From contig JAIXQR010000002.1 in the NCBI GenBank assembly GCA_027485645.1, positions 372,001 through 436,000 on the forward strand: a stretch of DNA of 64,000 bases, written 5' to 3'. Below, piece by piece: positions 41,437 through 50,178 of this stretch (position 1 is the first letter of the stretch; each line of letters starts with the position of its first letter). This stretch comes from a bacterium (GTDB lineage: Bacteria; Armatimonadota; Fimbriimonadia; Fimbriimonadales; Fimbriimonadaceae). Under the pieces are notes generated by a model that was not told where the DNA came from, ran no database searches, and worked only from the letters and a program-made list of their open reading frames with translations. The position numbers and the translations under genes are program-made.

Positions 41437-43017
41437 TCATTTCGACTTCAACTTGATCGGTCCGAGCGCCGGATCTTTTGTCCCTTTCTTTTGCGTCAAC
41501 CGGTCCTTCGAGGCGTTCGGAGGGAAGCCATTGAACTGCCGCCAAAGCTCGAAGCCGAGCGGAACCGTGTCCAGCATGATCCAACCGTAGCTTTCGGCCC
41601 CGGGTCGCAGAAGTTCGCTCGATGGCCAGGGCGCATCTTTGCGGCCGGTCGGCAGGGTGTGCTGCTCGGGGGTGATGACCACGCGGTACTTGGCCGTGCC
41701 GTCATCCACCGGATCGATCACGGAGATCTTTCCTCCGAAGGTACCCATCGCCGCGCCTGGCATCCCGGTGAGCTGTACCGCTGGCCAGCCCGCAAACTGG
41801 AGCCGAACCGGACGGCCGACCTGAACCCACGGCACATCGTTATCGGTGACGAACAGCTCGACCGCGCGCTCTGCCGTTGTCGGAACAATCGTCGCGAGCA
41901 CATCGCCGGACTTGACAATCGTTCCCGCACCCACCGTCGTCAGCCGAGCGATTCGCCCTGCCGCCGGCGCGCGAACCACCTGCTGATCAGTTCGGAGTCG
42001 CAAGTTCGCCAGATCGTTTTCCACCTTCTGGATTTCGCCGCCGTTCTTCGCCAAGCTTTCCCGCGCCGACTGGATGTCCGCACCCACTCGGCTAATCGCC
42101 GCTGCGGTGTCATTCGTAATCCGACTCAGGTTCAAAGAAGCATTCGTAACGTCGCGCTCGGCAACCGCCAGGTTCGCCTTCGCTTGATCCACGTTCGCCA
42201 AAGCTCGCTCGACTTCCAGCTCTGCCTGCGTCTCGCCAAGTCCACCAAGTTTCAAGTCGCGTCGTGCGATTTCCAACGACTTTTCGGCCCGCACGACCTC
42301 GGTCTCCGACTTCACCAATTCGTTCTGGACAAGTTCAAGGTCCTGCTTCGACCGCAAGCCCTTTGCTTCCAAATCGCGAATTCGCTCGAACCGCATTCGC
42401 ACCGTGTCGCGTTGCTGCTTCGCGGCCTGAACCGCTTGCTCGCCCTGCACCACTCGGTCGGCTTGGATCCGCGCTCGTTCCGATGCACTTTGTCGCGCCA
42501 CTTGGGAAGCAATCTCCAACGACTTTTCGGATTGCCGAACGAGTTGCTTTGCCGCTTCAACGCGAGATCGCGACTGCGAAACCGCCTGTCGAGCCGCGTT
42601 GATTGCATCTTGGCGGCTCTGCCGCAGTTCCTCTCGCTGCTGGTTGAGCTCGTTCACCCGGGTGTTCGTTTCAACCTGCGCCAATTCGGTCAGGTCGCGT
42701 TGCTCCGTCAACCTCGCCGTCAGCCCTCGATCGAGGAACTTGCTATCGACATCCTCTAGCACGGCGAGCACATCGCCCTTCCTCACGATCTGACCTTCCT
42801 GAACTCGCCACTCCTTCAAACGGGCAGGAATCGGTGCCTCCACGGACTGCGGCCGATCCATCGCGTTAAACACGATGACCTGCCCGGTGGCTTCCACCGT
42901 CTGCTGCCATGGAATAAACGCCAGGGCCGCCACCAGGGCCACAAACCCAAGCAGGATTCCGACAATCCGTCGGCCCACCTTTCGGCGCTTCACTAACTCA
43001 AGCGATCGTAGTGCCAT
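41437..43017 (-). CDS. HlyD-type membrane fusion protein of an ABC export system
   Basis: Periplasmic adaptor linking an inner-membrane ABC exporter to TolC. 526 residues: one membrane helix (about 16-36), a first barrel/lipoyl half ('VQEGQIVRKGDVLAVLEDVDSK'), a very long coiled-coil hairpin (about 95-345, with many Glu/Arg/Gln heptads), the second lipoyl half ('QQVVRAPAAGRIARLTTVGAGTIVKSGDVLATIVP') and the barrel ('VRLQFAGWPAVQLTG'). Last gene of the tolC-ABC-HlyD operon; its ATG overlaps the exporter stop. The operon is preceded by the manganese riboswitch at 46185-46275. Confidence 0.92.
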   Translation of the reverse strand: MALRSLELVKRRKVGRRIVGILLGFVALVAALAFIPWQQTVEATGQVIVFNAMDRPQSVEAPIPARLKEWRVQEGQIVRKGDVLAVLEDVDSKFLDRGLTARLTEQRDLTELAQVETNTRVNELNQQREELRQSRQDAINAARQAVSQSRSRVEAAKQLVRQSEKSLEIASQVARQSASERARIQADRVVQGEQAVQAAKQQRDTVRMRFERIRDLEAKGLRSKQDLELVQNELVKSETEVVRAEKSLEIARRDLKLGGLGETQAELEVERALANVDQAKANLAVAERDVTNASLNLSRITNDTAAAISRVGADIQSARESLAKNGGEIQKVENDLANLRLRTDQQVVRAPAAGRIARLTTVGAGTIVKSGDVLATIVPTTAERAVELFVTDNDVPWVQVGRPVRLQFAGWPAVQLTGMPGAAMGTFGGKISVIDPVDDGTAKYRVVITPEQHTLPTGRKDAPWPSSELLRPGAESYGWIMLDTVPLGFELWRQFNGFPPNASKDRLTQKKGTKDPALGPIKLKSK

Positions 43018-44774
43018 TACTTACCGCCTCCAACCCGTGCCGTTCCCGCGCGCAGGTTTGCCGAAAGGAACGGGAACAGCTGAGAAAAGACCGACTTGGC
43101 ACTTTGCGCCAACTGCGTCGGCGAACCCGACTCCACAATCCGTCCCTCCGCCAAAACATGCACCTTGTCTGTCCGCAAAATCACGTCCGGCTGGTGAGAG
43201 ATGTCGATGATGGTCCAAGGGTTCTTCTCGTCAAAAATGTTGTCAAGAATCCGCTGCGAAATCCGCTCATCAATCCCGGTCAGCGCCTCATCCAAAATCA
43301 GCAACCGTGGCCGCCCCAGAATCGCCCTGGCAATCAGCAAACGCTGTAATTGCCCCCGCGAGATGTTCTGACCACCGCTAACCAGATCTGCCTGAAGCCC
43401 GCCCGGAATCGCGGCCAAATCGTCATCGAGCTCCGCCGTAGCAACCGCCCACCGCAAATCGGCGCTTGATATTTCGTCTCGGCCTACGCGGATGTTCTCC
43501 TCAATCGTGCCGTGGAACACATCGGGCTCATAGCCGGCAAGCGAGACCTGTGCGCGCAGTTGATCCAACGCAACTTCGCGTAAATCGACCTCATCAAAAA
43601 TCGCCTCGCCAAGGGAAGGCGTCTGGAATCCGCACAAGATCGCCGCCAAGGTTGATTTGCCCGCGCCGCTTGCTCCGACCAAACTCACCCGATCTCCCGG
43701 CTGGATGCAAAGGTTCAATCCGTTCAGAACCTTGTGCCCGTTGTCGTACTCAAAGTGCAGGTTCTTGAGATCAATCTGCGCGCCCGCCTGGTGGATCGGC
43801 TGCAGCTCCTTGCCGCTCTCCCGTTCAACCTCAAGCTCCGAGATAACGGCGACCTTGTCGAGTCCGGCCAGAAGGTCGAAGTATTTTTCCGACTGCCTAA
43901 TGAGTTTCTCCAAGGATGCCAAGGACGTGGTAACGATGATCTGCGCTGCAACAAGCTGACCTACCGTCAGCGAGCCCGAGAGAACCAACCAGCCACCCGT
44001 ACCAAGAACGCCTGCCGAAGCGAGTGCCGCGAAAGCAAAAAACCCGCCCAACTGCCGGCGGTTGACTCGGAAGTGCGATTGCCGCGCCAAGATGTAGCTG
44101 GTCACGAACTCATCCGTCTTCGCCGCCAGCGACTCTCTGTTGGCATACAACTTGAGCGACAAGTGGCACCGGGCAATGTCCTGAAGCCATTCGGCGACAA
44201 CGTATTTCTGCTTACTTTCGTACAAGCTGCTCTTCACGCCGCCGTAGCCGAGAAGGATGGTCGCGGCGAAGAAGAGAACCAGAACCGTCACCGCCGAGAG
44301 CAACAGTCCCGGGTTATAAATGCCGAGCACCAGCACCGTTACGATGGTCTGGATAAAGGCAGTAAATCCGTCCAGCAGCAACTTGCTCAGAGCTTTCTGA
44401 ATCGTGATGACATCGAAGAATCGGTTAACAAGCTCCGGCGCGTAGTGCGTCCGCATGGCCGCTGCCCGGACATTGAGCATCCGATCAGCCAGCGCCAATG
44501 CCGTGTGGGCAAAGACTCGCTGTTGTACGGTCTCAACGACGCCGTACTGCAAAATTTGTACCATCCCCGCCACGCTCAGGCCGCCAAGAACGACCAGCGA
44601 TAGGATGACAACCGGCTGGGCAAACAATCCGGCCGCGATCGTGTTCACCAATGACTGCGTTGCCATCGGCACCGCCAGGGTCATCACAATCACCACCAAC
44701 GTGTAGGTTGCCAACAGGAACAAGTCGGCCCGCTCTCGCGACACCAATCGTAGGAATCGGGTTACTGGTTTCAA
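43017..44774 (-). CDS. ABC exporter, fused membrane and ATPase domains
   Basis: 585 residues: six membrane helices (about 1-300), then the ATPase with Walker A GASGAGKS (K373), Q-loop region, signature 'LVSGGQNISRGQLQRLLIARAIL' (the ISRGQ variant of LSGGQ), Walker B RLLILDEAL and the H-loop (ISHQ). It has no C39 peptidase domain, so it is not a bacteriocin-processing exporter, and no CLD domain. Homodimeric half-transporter, HlyB/LapB-like. Overlaps tolC by four bases (ATGA) upstream and hlyD downstream. Cargo cannot be read from sequence; the riboswitch leader hints at manganese. Confidence 0.93.
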   Translation of the reverse strand: MKPVTRFLRLVSRERADLFLLATYTLVVIVMTLAVPMATQSLVNTIAAGLFAQPVVILSLVVLGGLSVAGMVQILQYGVVETVQQRVFAHTALALADRMLNVRAAAMRTHYAPELVNRFFDVITIQKALSKLLLDGFTAFIQTIVTVLVLGIYNPGLLLSAVTVLVLFFAATILLGYGGVKSSLYESKQKYVVAEWLQDIARCHLSLKLYANRESLAAKTDEFVTSYILARQSHFRVNRRQLGGFFAFAALASAGVLGTGGWLVLSGSLTVGQLVAAQIIVTTSLASLEKLIRQSEKYFDLLAGLDKVAVISELEVERESGKELQPIHQAGAQIDLKNLHFEYDNGHKVLNGLNLCIQPGDRVSLVGASGAGKSTLAAILCGFQTPSLGEAIFDEVDLREVALDQLRAQVSLAGYEPDVFHGTIEENIRVGRDEISSADLRWAVATAELDDDLAAIPGGLQADLVSGGQNISRGQLQRLLIARAILGRPRLLILDEALTGIDERISQRILDNIFDEKNPWTIIDISHQPDVILRTDKVHVLAEGRIVESGSPTQLAQSAKSVFSQLFPFLSANLRAGTARVGGGK

Positions 44775-46123
44775 TTCAAACCTCCTTCTGCCGCGCGTAG
44801 CGCAGCGGTAGCAATGTGGAACTCGGCGATCACATCAACAAGCCGTGCGGCGGTCTCTGCCGTTCCACGCTCGCGCTGGTTCAGCAAGAACAACGTCCCA
44901 TCCCCTTCCTGAAATCGGATGAGTTCACCAAGCTCCAACTGCTGAGCCAGTTCCAGCTCGGCCATGTTTGCCTGCACACGCTCATAGGCCCGTCGAAGTG
45001 CCGAAGCGGCATCCTGGACCTCGGTTTCGATCTCTCGTTTCAACAGCGCCTCGTCTTCTTTGATCTTCTCGAGCTTCTGCTGTGCCTGCTCGATCTGCCC
45101 GTCGACCGTTTGCTGTCGAAGAGGGACCGAGTAGAAGATGCCCGCTTTTACCGTTGCGCCGACCGAGTTTCGGCCGGTGTCAATTCCCGGCGAAACCACG
45201 ACGTCGAGGCTCGGGCGGCGCTCGTTCCTTGCCAACGCCAGGCTTTGCTCGATCACTTTCGTCTCGGCCGTGATGATGCGTACTTCCGGTCGCTGGGTCA
45301 TCGCCCGAACCAGCGCAGCATCGACTTCTTCTTTAGAAGGCAAATTCGGCTTTGGCAGGCTCCCGGGAGTCCCGACCGTCGCATTCCAAAGAAACACGTT
45401 CAGCTTCAATTGAGCCTTTTCGATGTCGCGTTCCGCTTTCACCAAGCCGCCTTCGCGCCGCCGGACTTCCGTCTCGGCTTCAACAGTATCAATCTTCGGC
45501 AAGTCCCCTCGCTCGTACCGCTCGCGAATACCGTCGGCGCGAACCTTTGCGATCGTGAGCAGTCGCGCGGCGATCTCCTTTCGTTCGCGCGCCGCGACCC
45601 ATTCCCAGTAAGCCTCGCTCGCCTTTAGCCGTACGTTCAGGCGAATTAGGCGCGCTTCTTCGGTCGCTTGGCCGAGCTCTAAATTCGCGACCGCCTCGGC
45701 GATCGACTTTTGGTTCAATCCGAATCCTCGAAGCAGCGGAAGCTTGACGCCGACAAAGTACTCGCCAAGCTCACCGGTCGAGCTCCCAGGCGATTTCACC
45801 GAGCCAAAGTTCAGGCGTGATCCGGCAAAGACCTTTGCACCGGACCGCGTTGTTTGCTCAACCGTCGTCTCCAGCATCTGCGTCGAGAGTGCCTTACCAC
45901 GAGTGCTTGAGCTGTTGTATCGAAGCGCCGAAGTGTCGACGGTCAAAACCGGGTCAAACGCACCGCGCTTCTCCTTCGTCTTGGCTGCCGCAACTTCAAC
46001 CGCATCCTGGGCAGCGCGCAACTTAGGGAAGCCTTGCTCAACCTTCTCTAAAAATTGCTCCAATGTGAAGCTTTGAGAAGGGAACAGACTATGAATGATG
46101 AAGAGAAAAGATTGAACTCTCAA
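44771..46123 (-). CDS. TolC-family outer membrane channel protein
   Basis: 450 residues. The TTG start at 46123 is chosen because a strong Shine-Dalgarno sequence (GGAGG, 46138-46134) sits ten bases upstream and it gives a signal peptide (RVQSFLFIIHSLFPSQS); an earlier in-frame TTG at 46168 lies inside a leader hairpin. Two repeats of the outer membrane efflux domain follow, with long alpha-helical stretches ('FTLEQFLEKVEQGFPKLRAAQDAVEVAAAKTKEKRGAFDPVL', 'LLRGFGLNQKSIAEAVANLELGQA'). First gene of the export operon and directly controlled by the riboswitch and its anti-Shine-Dalgarno platform. Confidence 0.9.
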   Translation of the reverse strand: MRVQSFLFIIHSLFPSQSFTLEQFLEKVEQGFPKLRAAQDAVEVAAAKTKEKRGAFDPVLTVDTSALRYNSSSTRGKALSTQMLETTVEQTTRSGAKVFAGSRLNFGSVKSPGSSTGELGEYFVGVKLPLLRGFGLNQKSIAEAVANLELGQATEEARLIRLNVRLKASEAYWEWVAARERKEIAARLLTIAKVRADGIRERYERGDLPKIDTVEAETEVRRREGGLVKAERDIEKAQLKLNVFLWNATVGTPGSLPKPNLPSKEEVDAALVRAMTQRPEVRIITAETKVIEQSLALARNERRPSLDVVVSPGIDTGRNSVGATVKAGIFYSVPLRQQTVDGQIEQAQQKLEKIKEDEALLKREIETEVQDAASALRRAYERVQANMAELELAQQLELGELIRFQEGDGTLFLLNQRERGTAETAARLVDVIAEFHIATAALRAAEGGLN

Positions 46124-46153
46124 AGATGAAGGACCTCCAATGCTCACGCATAA

Positions 46154-46180
46154 AGAGCGGCCGAACAAGCCGGTCGCTCT
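46154..46180 (-). promoter_or_regulatory. Leader hairpin between riboswitch and tolC start
   Basis: AGAGCGACCG and CGGCCGCTCT (mRNA sense) pair over ten bases with one mismatch and a 7-base loop. Next comes a small ATGC-GTGA-GCAT hairpin, then the Shine-Dalgarno sequence. It probably spaces the riboswitch 3' strand from the ribosome-binding site in the expression platform. Confidence 0.6.
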
Positions 46181-46184
46181 AAAT

Positions 46185-46275
46185 TGGAAGGTCTCGCACT
46201 CAGATGCGGCGCCGGGGTTTCCCCGTGTTGACGACGACGCAGATTTCCTCGGTGAAACCGGCTACTCCCCTTCTA
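46185..46275 (-). promoter_or_regulatory. yybP-ykoY manganese riboswitch
   Basis: The minus strand carries the class signature in order: GAAGGGGAGTAGC (46273-46261), a short stem CGG..CCG, then CGTCAACA in the second metal-binding loop, a CGGGG-AAA-CCCCG hairpin, and the closing GCGAGACCTTCC (46197-46186). P1 pairs GAAGG with CCTTC. Known examples bind Mn2+ where loops L1 and L3 meet. Switch: the 3' P1 strand GACCTTCCAA can instead pair with TTGGAGGTC, the tolC ribosome-binding site. Metal binding would keep P1 closed and free the site, turning translation on. Sequence match seen; mechanism inferred. Confidence 0.88.
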
Positions 46276-46327
46276 ATTCAAGACAAACGATTCGTGAATT
46301 GAAAGAGTTCCATGAAAATGGACTTTT

Positions 46328-47620
46328 TTAGCCAGTTTCGCGCAGCTGAAGCTCCGTAAGATAAATCGGCTTCGCATTCCCCTCAAGAATCCCTTTAGGA
46401 ACGATGATTCTTTGTACCTCTGGAAGGCTCGGAACTTCAAACATCGCTTCCTGCAGAATCTCCTCCAAGAGGGCTCGCAAGGCGCGTGCACCGGTTTTTC
46501 TTCGAATCGCCTCACGGGCAATCTCCCGCAGGGCCGCTGTCTCGACAACTAACTCTACGTCCTCAATCTCAAACAAGTGCTTGTACTGCTTGATCAGCGC
46601 GTTCTTGGGTTCGGTTAGAACCCTCACCAAATCGTCTTCCGTCAGCGGATTCAATGCCGTGATCACTGGGAGCCGCCCAATGAACTCGGGCAGGAACCCG
46701 TACTTCACCAGGTCTTCTGGAACGACGTCCGTCGGAACAACTTCCGGCGCATTGACCGGTGCGTTTCGGAATCCCATTACGCTGCCGTGTTGCCGACGGC
46801 GAACAATTTCTTCGATTCCCTCAAAAGATCCCGCGCAGATAAACAGAATGCCGGTGGTATCGATCTGGATGAATTCCTGGTGGGGATGCTTCCGACCGCC
46901 GTTCTGAGGCACGTTGGCGATCGTTCCCTCGAGGATCTTCAGGAGCCCTTGCTGAACCCCCTCGCCGCTGACATCGCGCGTGATCGAAGTGCCGCCTTGT
47001 GACTTCCGCGCGACCTTATCGATCTCGTCGATGTACACAATCCCGCGCTCAGCCAACTTCTTCGGGTCGGTTCCGCTAATGCTCTCGGCCTCACGGTAAA
47101 GCCGGACCAAAACGTTCTCAACATCCTCGCCCACGTAACCCGCTTCGGTAAGAGACGTGGCATCGGCAATCGCAAACGGAACGTGCATCATCCGCGCCAA
47201 CGTTTGGGCGAGCAGAGTTTTGCCCGTCCCGGTCGGGCCCATCAAAAGGATGTTGCTCTTAGAAACCTCCGTCTGCCCCGGGGTGGAATCGAGGGTGCGC
47301 TTGTAGTGGTTGTAAACCCCAACCGCCAAGGCCCGCTTCGCCGCATCTTGCCCGACCACGTAGCTACTCAAAAACTCGACGATGCTTCGCGGTTTTGGCA
47401 GCCGGGCTTTGGTGAATTCCGGATCGATCGCGGGGCCAGCGGGCAAGGGATGCCCCGCGCCGTTTCGCGCTCGCGTGCCCTCCTGATCGACAATTTCCGT
47501 GCAGAGCTGCACGCAATCGGAGCAAATTGCTCCGTACAGCCCGGTGATCAGCCGCGACACAGAGTCCTTTGATCTTCCACAAAGGGCGCAAAGGTCGCGG
47601 CGATCCGGTGCCTGCATCAT
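46328..47620 (-). CDS. clpX: ATP-dependent protease ATP-binding subunit ClpX
   Basis: Unfolds substrates and feeds them to ClpP. 430 residues. N-terminal zinc domain with four cysteines C11, C14, C33, C36; Walker A '[21 protein letters not shown]'; pore loop '[11 protein letters not shown]'; Walker B '[11 protein letters not shown]'; RKH-type loop; C-terminal small domain. Starts ten bases after the clpP stop, so clpP-clpX form one operon, as in most bacteria. The tolC leader follows it by about 50 bases. Confidence 0.97.
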   Translation of the reverse strand: MMQAPDRRDLCALCGRSKDSVSRLITGLYGAICSDCVQLCTEIVDQEGTRARNGAGHPLPAGPAIDPEFTKARLPKPRSIVEFLSSYVVGQDAAKRALAVGVYNHYKRTLDSTPGQTEVSKSNILLMGPTGTGKTLLAQTLARMMHVPFAIADATSLTEAGYVGEDVENVLVRLYREAESISGTDPKKLAERGIVYIDEIDKVARKSQGGTSITRDVSGEGVQQGLLKILEGTIANVPQNGGRKHPHQEFIQIDTTGILFICAGSFEGIEEIVRRRQHGSVMGFRNAPVNAPEVVPTDVVPEDLVKYGFLPEFIGRLPVITALNPLTEDDLVRVLTEPKNALIKQYKHLFEIEDVELVVETAALREIAREAIRRKTGARALRALLEEILQEAMFEVPSLPEVQRIIVPKGILEGNAKPIYLTELQLRETG

Positions 47621-47630
47621 CTTGCCTACA

Positions 47631-48215
47631 TTATCGGCTGGTCGGTCGAATTACGTTATCAACGATGCCGTAATCCTTCGCTTCGTCCGAAGACATCCAT
47701 CGGTCACGGTCGCAGTCCAGTCGAACCTGCTCGGGGTCCTTCTTGGTGTGCTCGCCCAAAATGACCATCAGCTTGTCCATCAGGGTGTTTGTTTCCTTGA
47801 CCTGCACGTTTATGTCTGCCATGGTTCCTCGGAACCCGGACGAAACCTGGTGAATCATCACGCGGGCGTTTGGCAGTGCGCTTCGCTTACCATCGGCTCC
47901 GGCCGCCAAAAGAACGGCGCCCATGCTGGCGGCGATTCCGACACAAGTCGTGGCGATCGCGGGCTTTACCAACTGCATCGCGTCATAAATCGCAAGCCCG
48001 GCATAAACCGAGCCGCCCGGCGAGTTGATGTAAAAGTCTATGTCCTTGTCTGGGTCTTCCTTTTCCAGGAACAAAAACTGGGCGACGATTAGGTTCGCGA
48101 CATAGTCGTCCACTTCCGTGCCCAAGAAGACAATTCGATCCTTGAGGAGCCTCGACCAAAGGTCGTAGCTTCGCTCACCGTTCTGCGTTTTTTCGATAAC
48201 GTACGGAATTCCCAT
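47631..48215 (-). CDS. clpP: ATP-dependent Clp protease proteolytic subunit
   Basis: 194 residues. Catalytic triad S97 (GIAASMGA), H122 (VMIHQ) and D171 (CDRDRW). '[20 protein letters not shown]' and '[12 protein letters not shown]' are conserved. Upstream of clpX in the same operon. The trigger factor gene, often joined to clpPX, is about 4 kb away instead. A 6-base inverted repeat (TGACGC/GCGTCA, 48226-48248) lies just upstream. Confidence 0.97.
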   Translation of the reverse strand: MGIPYVIEKTQNGERSYDLWSRLLKDRIVFLGTEVDDYVANLIVAQFLFLEKEDPDKDIDFYINSPGGSVYAGLAIYDAMQLVKPAIATTCVGIAASMGAVLLAAGADGKRSALPNARVMIHQVSSGFRGTMADINVQVKETNTLMDKLMVILGEHTKKDPEQVRLDCDRDRWMSSDEAKDYGIVDNVIRPTSR

Positions 48216-48315
48216 TTTGATTACCTGACGCCAGATTACTCCGCGTCATCTCAATCTATGGGTCTACGGAACCCCACCGCGTTACTGCAGCGACGGTGGC
48301 CCTACGTGCAAGTGC

Positions 48316-48894
48316 TCAACACTCTTCGACAAACCGCTCAATCCGCGGGTCGGGGATCAGCCACATTGCAGCGATTGCGGCGTAAATGATCATCGAAATT
48401 CGCGAGTCGATTGGCGAGATGCCCACGCCGGCCAGGTACCCCACGACCGAACCGCGACCCTTGAGATCCTTTCCGATCGCTCGCGCCAAAAGCGAGTCCG
48501 GTCCCTGGGATTTTATGATCACCGTTTGCAATATCCAGTACGCAACCCCGCACATCCCAAGCGAGATTCCGTACACCTGGGTCGGAACCGAAGCAAAGTT
48601 GGATCGCCCCAGCCAGCTGGTAGTGAACGGCACCAAGGTCAACCAGAAGAGCAGATGCATGTTTGCCCAAAGAATGTTGCCATTGATTTTTGTCGAGAGC
48701 TTCATCATGTGGTGGTGGTTATTCCAATAGATCCCAACATGGATGAAACTGAGCACGAAAGACAGAAAAACTGGCCAAACCGATCGTAAAGCGTCCCAGG
48801 TCGTCAGCTCCGGTGCCTTAATCTCGAACACCATGATGGTGATAATGATCGCCAGCACGCCGTCACTAAACGCCTCAAGTCGACCGTTATTCAT
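48316..48894 (-). CDS. TMEM175-like (DUF1211) membrane protein, probable K+ channel
   Basis: 192 residues, about six membrane helices. The signature RLEAFSDGVLAIIITIMV at 5-22 includes the FSD motif of TMEM175 channels, which are leak-type potassium channels in bacteria and lysosomes. 'GIYWNNHHHMMKLSTKINGNILWANMHLLFWLTLVPFTTSWLGR' is the second helix pair. Channel function is known for the family, inferred here. Confidence 0.9.
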   Translation of the reverse strand: MNNGRLEAFSDGVLAIIITIMVFEIKAPELTTWDALRSVWPVFLSFVLSFIHVGIYWNNHHHMMKLSTKINGNILWANMHLLFWLTLVPFTTSWLGRSNFASVPTQVYGISLGMCGVAYWILQTVIIKSQGPDSLLARAIGKDLKGRGSVVGYLAGVGISPIDSRISMIIYAAIAAMWLIPDPRIERFVEEC

Positions 48895-48987
48895 GTGTGT
48901 TCAGGAGATCCCTTCATCTCTCGCCTCGCCGTATGGCTGGCGCAATTATGTACAAGTTTCCTGACTTCGCGACGACCGCACCCAACC

Positions 48988-49084
48988 CTGGAGTGCGGCA
49001 GTTCTACTGCCGCTTTTTGCAACCCGCAGCCTCACCAAGAGTCGTAGCGCGGTGGCTCTGCCGCCGCAAAAGGCTCGGCTGTAG
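48988..49084. repeat. Dispersed palindromic repeat, copy A
   Basis: 97 bases starting CTGGAGTGCGGCAGTTCTAC and ending CTCGGCTGTAG. Contains two internal palindromes, GCGGCAG-TTCTA-CTGCCGC and GCGGTGGCTCTGCCGCCGC, the second imperfect. Copies B and C follow within 2 kb, all in gaps between genes. Confidence 0.85.
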
Positions 49085-49118
49085 ACATCCCGCCGCACAT
49101 CACGCTCATCGAGAGCTC

Positions 49119-49490
49119 TCAGCGGGACCCAATGTTGCAATCCTCTCCCGCACACTCAACCCGATTGGTACGCGAAAGGAAGGGAAGCAGCTTATCCTGA
49201 GCAGATATGACCGCCACGTTATCGCCCTGTCTGTCAATTGAAATCTCGAACCTCTCCCGTCTCTCCGGCCGTTCAAAAACTTCGCGGGTCTGGTCCGGCA
49301 TTGAACCGAGCACTTCCGAATAGCTCTCCGGCAACCGTCGATGCTGCTTCCAGTGCCTCTCTGAATGGATCGCCAAAAGCGAGAAGCGATGGTTCACAAA
49401 AGACTGCCACCGGAAGTACCGCTCAAACCCGAAACCCCCTAAAGTCAGGACCGCGAACAGGATTAGCCCGATTCGTAGTTTCAAGTTCAT
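49119..49490 (-). CDS. Small membrane-anchored protein of unknown function
   Basis: 123 residues from the ATG at 49490, preceded by AGAGGA; an in-frame start at 49538 would run into repeat B and adds repeat-derived residues. One membrane helix (about 4-22, LRIGLILFAVLTLGGFGF) and a basic, polar soluble part ('RHWKQHRRLPESYSEVLG', ending 'ECAGEDCNIGSR'). No family recognised. One of three neighbouring small membrane proteins separated by repeat copies. Confidence 0.5.
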   Translation of the reverse strand: MNLKLRIGLILFAVLTLGGFGFERYFRWQSFVNHRFSLLAIHSERHWKQHRRLPESYSEVLGSMPDQTREVFERPERRERFEISIDRQGDNVAVISAQDKLLPFLSRTNRVECAGEDCNIGSR

Positions 49491-49503
49491 CCTATGTTCC
49501 TCT

Positions 49504-49600
49504 CTGGAGTGCGGCAGTTCTACTGCCGCTTTTTGCAACCCGCGAACTGCCCCAAAGTCGTAGCGCAGCAGCTCTGCTGCAGCACTAGACTCAGCTGTAG
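49504..49600. repeat. Dispersed palindromic repeat, copy B
   Basis: 97 bases, very close to copy A through the first 40 bases (CTGGAGTGCGGCAGTTCTAC onward), ending CTCAGCTGTAG. Its second palindrome is GCAGCAGCTCTGCTGC, a compensated change relative to copy A, so the stem is preserved though the bases differ. Confidence 0.85.
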
Positions 49601-49611
49601 TCAGCGTTTGA

Positions 49612-50106
49612 TTACTTCAGCTTCCGGTACGCCTTCACGACCGAATCATCATCGACCGCATTCTCCAACAATTCTCCAAGCATTTCTTTGTAGTCAGACG
49701 ACACAACGAGCACGCGGCCTCGATACCGAAAGAACTGGTAGTAGCGACCGTCGACTTCAATTAAATTTGAACTCAAAGTGGTAATTCGTCCGTTGTAGCG
49801 ATTGGCGCGGACGATGCGCTCGAGCAACGGCTGAACATCGTCTTCACCAAGAAAGGCAACAATCCCGGGGCGGTCACCGTCGATGTCAACCACGGACGTC
49901 ACCGAGACCGGCAGCCGCAGTTCCTCAGTTAACTGCTTCTCAAACCGTAGGCGGTGCTTTTCGGTCGGATTCGGAAACTTCGCCTCATGAGCGATCGGCA
50001 CAGCCCAAATGAGCATTCCCACGCCAATGGCAATCATCACTCCAAAGTCCGTCCAAGGTAGTCCAAAAAACGAGGACTTCTTTTTCAAGGTGTTCGTACT
50101 TGCCAT
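49612..50106 (-). CDS. Small membrane-anchored protein of unknown function
   Basis: 164 residues from the ATG at 50106. After a Lys-rich start (STNTLKKKSSFFGLPW) a membrane helix at about 20-40 is followed by a soluble domain: 'KQLTEELRLPVSVTSVVDIDGDRPGIVAFLGEDDVQPLLERIV', 'RYYQFFRYRGRVLVVSS'. No family recognised. A six-codon longer frame exists upstream. Confidence 0.55.
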   Translation of the reverse strand: MASTNTLKKKSSFFGLPWTDFGVMIAIGVGMLIWAVPIAHEAKFPNPTEKHRLRFEKQLTEELRLPVSVTSVVDIDGDRPGIVAFLGEDDVQPLLERIVRANRYNGRITTLSSNLIEVDGRYYQFFRYRGRVLVVSSDYKEMLGELLENAVDDDSVVKAYRKLK

Positions 50107-50178
50107 CCTACTTCTCAAAGTCACTATAAAAATGGGTCGTTTCAGCTACCAGCACGTTCACCGAATCATTGATCATGA

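Noticed and set aside
41491-42759. 422-codon open frame antisense to the HlyD-like gene
   Set aside because: Shadow of the coiled-coil heptads; no start signals.
46140-46331. 63-codon plus-strand frame across the riboswitch
   Set aside because: It is the antisense of the riboswitch leader; its apparent start is the complement of the ribosome-binding region.
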